9,749 bases of DNA, taken from Gammaproteobacteria bacterium UBA3532. Lineage in GTDB: Bacteria > Pseudomonadota > Gammaproteobacteria > Enterobacterales > UBA3532. The notes under the pieces were generated by a model. It was not told the DNA's origin. It saw nothing but the letters and a program-made list of their open reading frames with translations, and ran no database searches. This document shows, in pieces, positions 7,756 through 9,749 of this stretch. The stretch is from positions 1 to 9,749 of the forward strand of contig DFOV01000232.1 of NCBI GenBank assembly GCA_002376965.1, written 5' to 3'. The position numbers and the translations under genes are program-made. The first letter of the stretch is position 1. Every line of letters starts with the position of its first letter.

Positions 7756-9441
7756 ATGCTGACGAAGGATTCCGGCCGTGGTACTGCGCTGGTCGTTGAT
7801 GATACCCGTTTCAATCGTCAGCTGCTTGGCTCGCTTTTGCTGAAAGAAGGTTATGACGTAGTTGAGGCTGAAAATGGTCAGGATGCGTTAGATAAGCTGG
7901 AAGATTTGCAGGCAGATATCATCTTTATGGATGTAGTAATGCCGGTGATGGATGGCTACGAAACGACTCGCAAGATTAAAGCAACGCATAGCGATGACTT
8001 TATACCGGTTATCTTTATTACCGGGTTAAACGACGATGAGTCGTTAGTACGTTGTATTGAGTCCGGTGGCGACGACTTCATCAGTAAGCCTTTTCGTGAA
8101 AGTGTTCTTAAAGCCAAAGTGAAGGCGATGGAGCGCATCCGGGATTTATATCGTGAGCGCAAATACCTGCTGTCGTATATGCAGCGTGACCAAGAGATCG
8201 CTGAACAGGTATTTCAAACCGCAGTGACCAATGATGAAAAGGCGCTGGCGGCGATTAAGCATAAAGTTAATCCTGCTACAACGTTCAGTGGCGATATCTT
8301 ATTGACCAGCTATGGTCCAACCGGCGACTTACATGTGTTACTAGGCGATTTCACCGGCCATGGACTCGCTGCTGCAATTGGAGCATTACCGCTATCCGAT
8401 GTCTTCCATGCTATGAGTAAAAAAGGTTTTGCGGTACAGGATATTGTGGTTAGCCTGAATGCAAAGCTGGCTCATGCTCTTCCAGATGGCATGTTTATGG
8501 CGGGCTGCTATGCATGTATCAAGTCAGATGGTAAATCCATAGAAATATGGAATGGTGGCATGAATGATATCACCATTATCAACCGTGAGACGATGGAGGT
8601 AAGGGAGAGCTTTCCTTCCAATGCCGTTCCGCTGGGCATCATCCCTGAGCTTGGTGGAATGGAGAAGCCACATCTGGTCATGGTTAAGCCTGATGATGCG
8701 ATATTATTGTATAGTGACGGCGTTGTCGAAGAAGAGAATAGCGATGGAGAGCCCTTTGGTGTTTCTCGATTATTAGAAGCGGTTAAGTCATCTAATCACA
8801 TTGATCACGTTATTGATGAGGTTAATCAACGTCTGGATACATTTTGTGAAGGAACCGAGCAGGCTGACGATGTCAGCATCGTTGTCGTTCCTGTTCAGCC
8901 ATACCAGCAGCGGCGCACGGCTCTTGATAGTGAGGTCACCAGAGAGTTGTTGCAGGGACAGTGGTGTTGGAGCCTGGTACTCAAAGGCGCTCAGCTTGGG
9001 CGTGTAGAGCCTGTTCCACTGGCGATAGCCCAGATAGCAGATTTGATTAAATCGGATGGCCACGCCGAAACACTCTTTACCATTTTAACCGAGTTGTATG
9101 TGAACGCACTGGATCATGGCATTCTTGGTCTTGACTCATCGATTAAGGAAACCGAGCTTGGCTTTATCGAGTATTTTGAACTGCGTGAGAAAAAACTGGC
9201 CGAGATACAGGAGGGGATGATCCGCTTTGACATTAAGCTGGAAGACAGTCGGCGTGGACTGGGAATTCGTATGCGCGTGCAAGACAGCGGGCCAGGATTC
9301 GACTATCAAAAGACCATTGATGCTTTGGAGCAAAACAGCGGTAATTCTGGACGAGGCATAGCCCTGGTCAATGAATTGGCCAGTAGCCTGAGTTACTCGG
9401 GAGACGGGAATATTGTTGAGGCATTTTATATGTTATCCTGA
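7756..9441 (+). CDS. Three-domain response regulator: receiver, PP2C/SpoIIE phosphatase, HATPase serine kinase
   Basis: A 561-residue cytoplasmic regulator. The receiver domain (about 10-125) has D15/D16, phospho-acceptor D59 in 'FMDVVMPVMDG' and K111 before proline. A helical linker (about 118-165) joins it to a PP2C-type serine phosphatase. The metal-binding motifs there are F-S-G-D (D180), G-D-F-T-G-H-G (D198), L-Y-S-D-G (D321) and A-D-D-V-S (D371/D372), all intact. The C-terminal part (about 420-561) is an RsbW-like HATPase with N-box E446-L-Y-V-N450-A-L-D-H-G, D510-S-G-P-G-F and a glycine-rich S-G-R-G-I-A-L-V segment. It can thus both phosphorylate and dephosphorylate STAS partners, with the receiver choosing between them. 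The architecture matches HsbR of Pseudomonas and CrsR of Shewanella. It starts eight bases after STAS protein 2, with a G-rich ribosome site. CheA is the natural candidate phosphodonor, but this is inferred from context. Confidence 0.95.
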   Translation: MLTKDSGRGTALVVDDTRFNRQLLGSLLLKEGYDVVEAENGQDALDKLEDLQADIIFMDVVMPVMDGYETTRKIKATHSDDFIPVIFITGLNDDESLVRCIESGGDDFISKPFRESVLKAKVKAMERIRDLYRERKYLLSYMQRDQEIAEQVFQTAVTNDEKALAAIKHKVNPATTFSGDILLTSYGPTGDLHVLLGDFTGHGLAAAIGALPLSDVFHAMSKKGFAVQDIVVSLNAKLAHALPDGMFMAGCYACIKSDGKSIEIWNGGMNDITIINRETMEVRESFPSNAVPLGIIPELGGMEKPHLVMVKPDDAILLYSDGVVEEENSDGEPFGVSRLLEAVKSSNHIDHVIDEVNQRLDTFCEGTEQADDVSIVVVPVQPYQQRRTALDSEVTRELLQGQWCWSLVLKGAQLGRVEPVPLAIAQIADLIKSDGHAETLFTILTELYVNALDHGILGLDSSIKETELGFIEYFELREKKLAEIQEGMIRFDIKLEDSRRGLGIRMRVQDSGPGFDYQKTIDALEQNSGNSGRGIALVNELASSLSYSGDGNIVEAFYMLS

Positions 9442-9474
9442 CCCGTGCTTGAGGCGCGCTCACAGGATGCATAA

Positions 9475-9749
9475 ATGCAGGTTGATGAAGAATTATTAGA
9501 TCTCGTTTTTTCTATTGATGCGGTTTTCGCTGAGTCCGATCCGTTCGATTTTTGGCATTTCGCCAACGAAAATGGTTGGGACGACCCCTTTCTACTGCTT
9601 GATAAGCTGATCCCTCTTTATATATTTAGCGACTTGAGTCAATTATCAGAATCCTTGCCTGATGTATTAACAGGCTTGATCTCTGCGTGCATGAACGAGT
9701 TTGCCATTCTGGTGCGGGAGAAACGCAAGCAAGCACTACAGGACTACCA
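9475..9749 (+). CDS. Unrecognised acidic protein, N-terminal part (3' end outside window)
   Basis: An open frame from ATG 9475 runs to the window edge without a stop (91 codons plus two bases). AGG at 9464-9466 is a possible ribosome site. The product begins MQVDEELLDLVFSIDAVF. Its first 65 residues are strongly acidic and rich in Leu, Phe and Trp (for example DPFDFWHFANENGWDDPF), followed by a helix ending in a basic stretch, R-E-K-R-K-Q. There is no signal peptide or membrane segment in the visible part. I do not recognise the family. It follows the response regulator by 33 bases on the same strand with no terminator between, so it probably belongs to the same transcript and may act in the same pathway. 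Confidence 0.65.
   Translation, partial: MQVDEELLDLVFSIDAVFAESDPFDFWHFANENGWDDPFLLLDKLIPLYIFSDLSQLSESLPDVLTGLISACMNEFAILVREKRKQALQDY

Noticed and set aside
9442..9474. Possible terminator hairpin between the response regulator and the last gene (GAG..CTC around GCGCG)
   Set aside because: The stem is only about three pairs, with no T run after it, so it does not look like an intrinsic terminator.

Overview
The window is one uninterrupted, all-plus-strand chemosensory gene cluster with almost no intergenic DNA. Gaps are 1 to 33 bases, and cheB overlaps the next gene by 17 bases, so it reads as a single operon or part of one. Moderate GC content, the cheW-MCP-cheR-cheD-cheB order and Aer2-like receptor sequences suggest a gammaproteobacterium, probably aquatic or marine. 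The species cannot be named from the sequence.

Left part (1-5968): the C-terminal end of CheW is followed by a 1035-residue membrane chemoreceptor. The receptor has a large periplasmic domain, a HAMP, two tandem PAS domains that look like Aer2-type haem PAS domains, further HAMP-like segments, a full methyl-accepting signalling hairpin and a C-terminal EWEEF tether. CheR (methyltransferase, TTG start), CheD (deamidase) and CheB (methylesterase) follow, so this part carries the adaptation enzymes for the receptor. The order resembles the Pseudomonas Che2 (F7-type) cluster. CheA and CheY are not in the window and probably lie upstream.

Right part (5952-9441): a short two-TM MCP-like protein has no sensor domain but carries a CheZ-like D-x3-Q motif near its C-terminus. 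It is followed by two tandem STAS proteins (anti-sigma-factor-antagonist type) and a three-domain response regulator: receiver, PP2C/SpoIIE phosphatase and HATPase serine kinase. Together these make a complete partner-switching module of the HsbR/HsbA or CrsR/CrsA kind. The likely logic is that the receptor array controls the receiver, which sets the balance between kinase and phosphatase on the STAS proteins, which in turn control a downstream partner such as an anti-sigma or sigma factor, or another effector. That output is inferred and not visible here.

Right edge (9475-9749): the start of an unrecognised acidic protein, cut by the window end.

The most interesting points are the coupling of an adaptation-equipped chemosensory array to a partner switch, the paired haem-PAS signature in a transmembrane receptor, the CheZ-like motif in the MCP-like protein, and a shared C-terminal [DE]-hydrophobic-E-[EL]-F tail on three proteins of the cluster. 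No RNA genes, mobile elements, CRISPR arrays, convincing promoters or terminators were seen.
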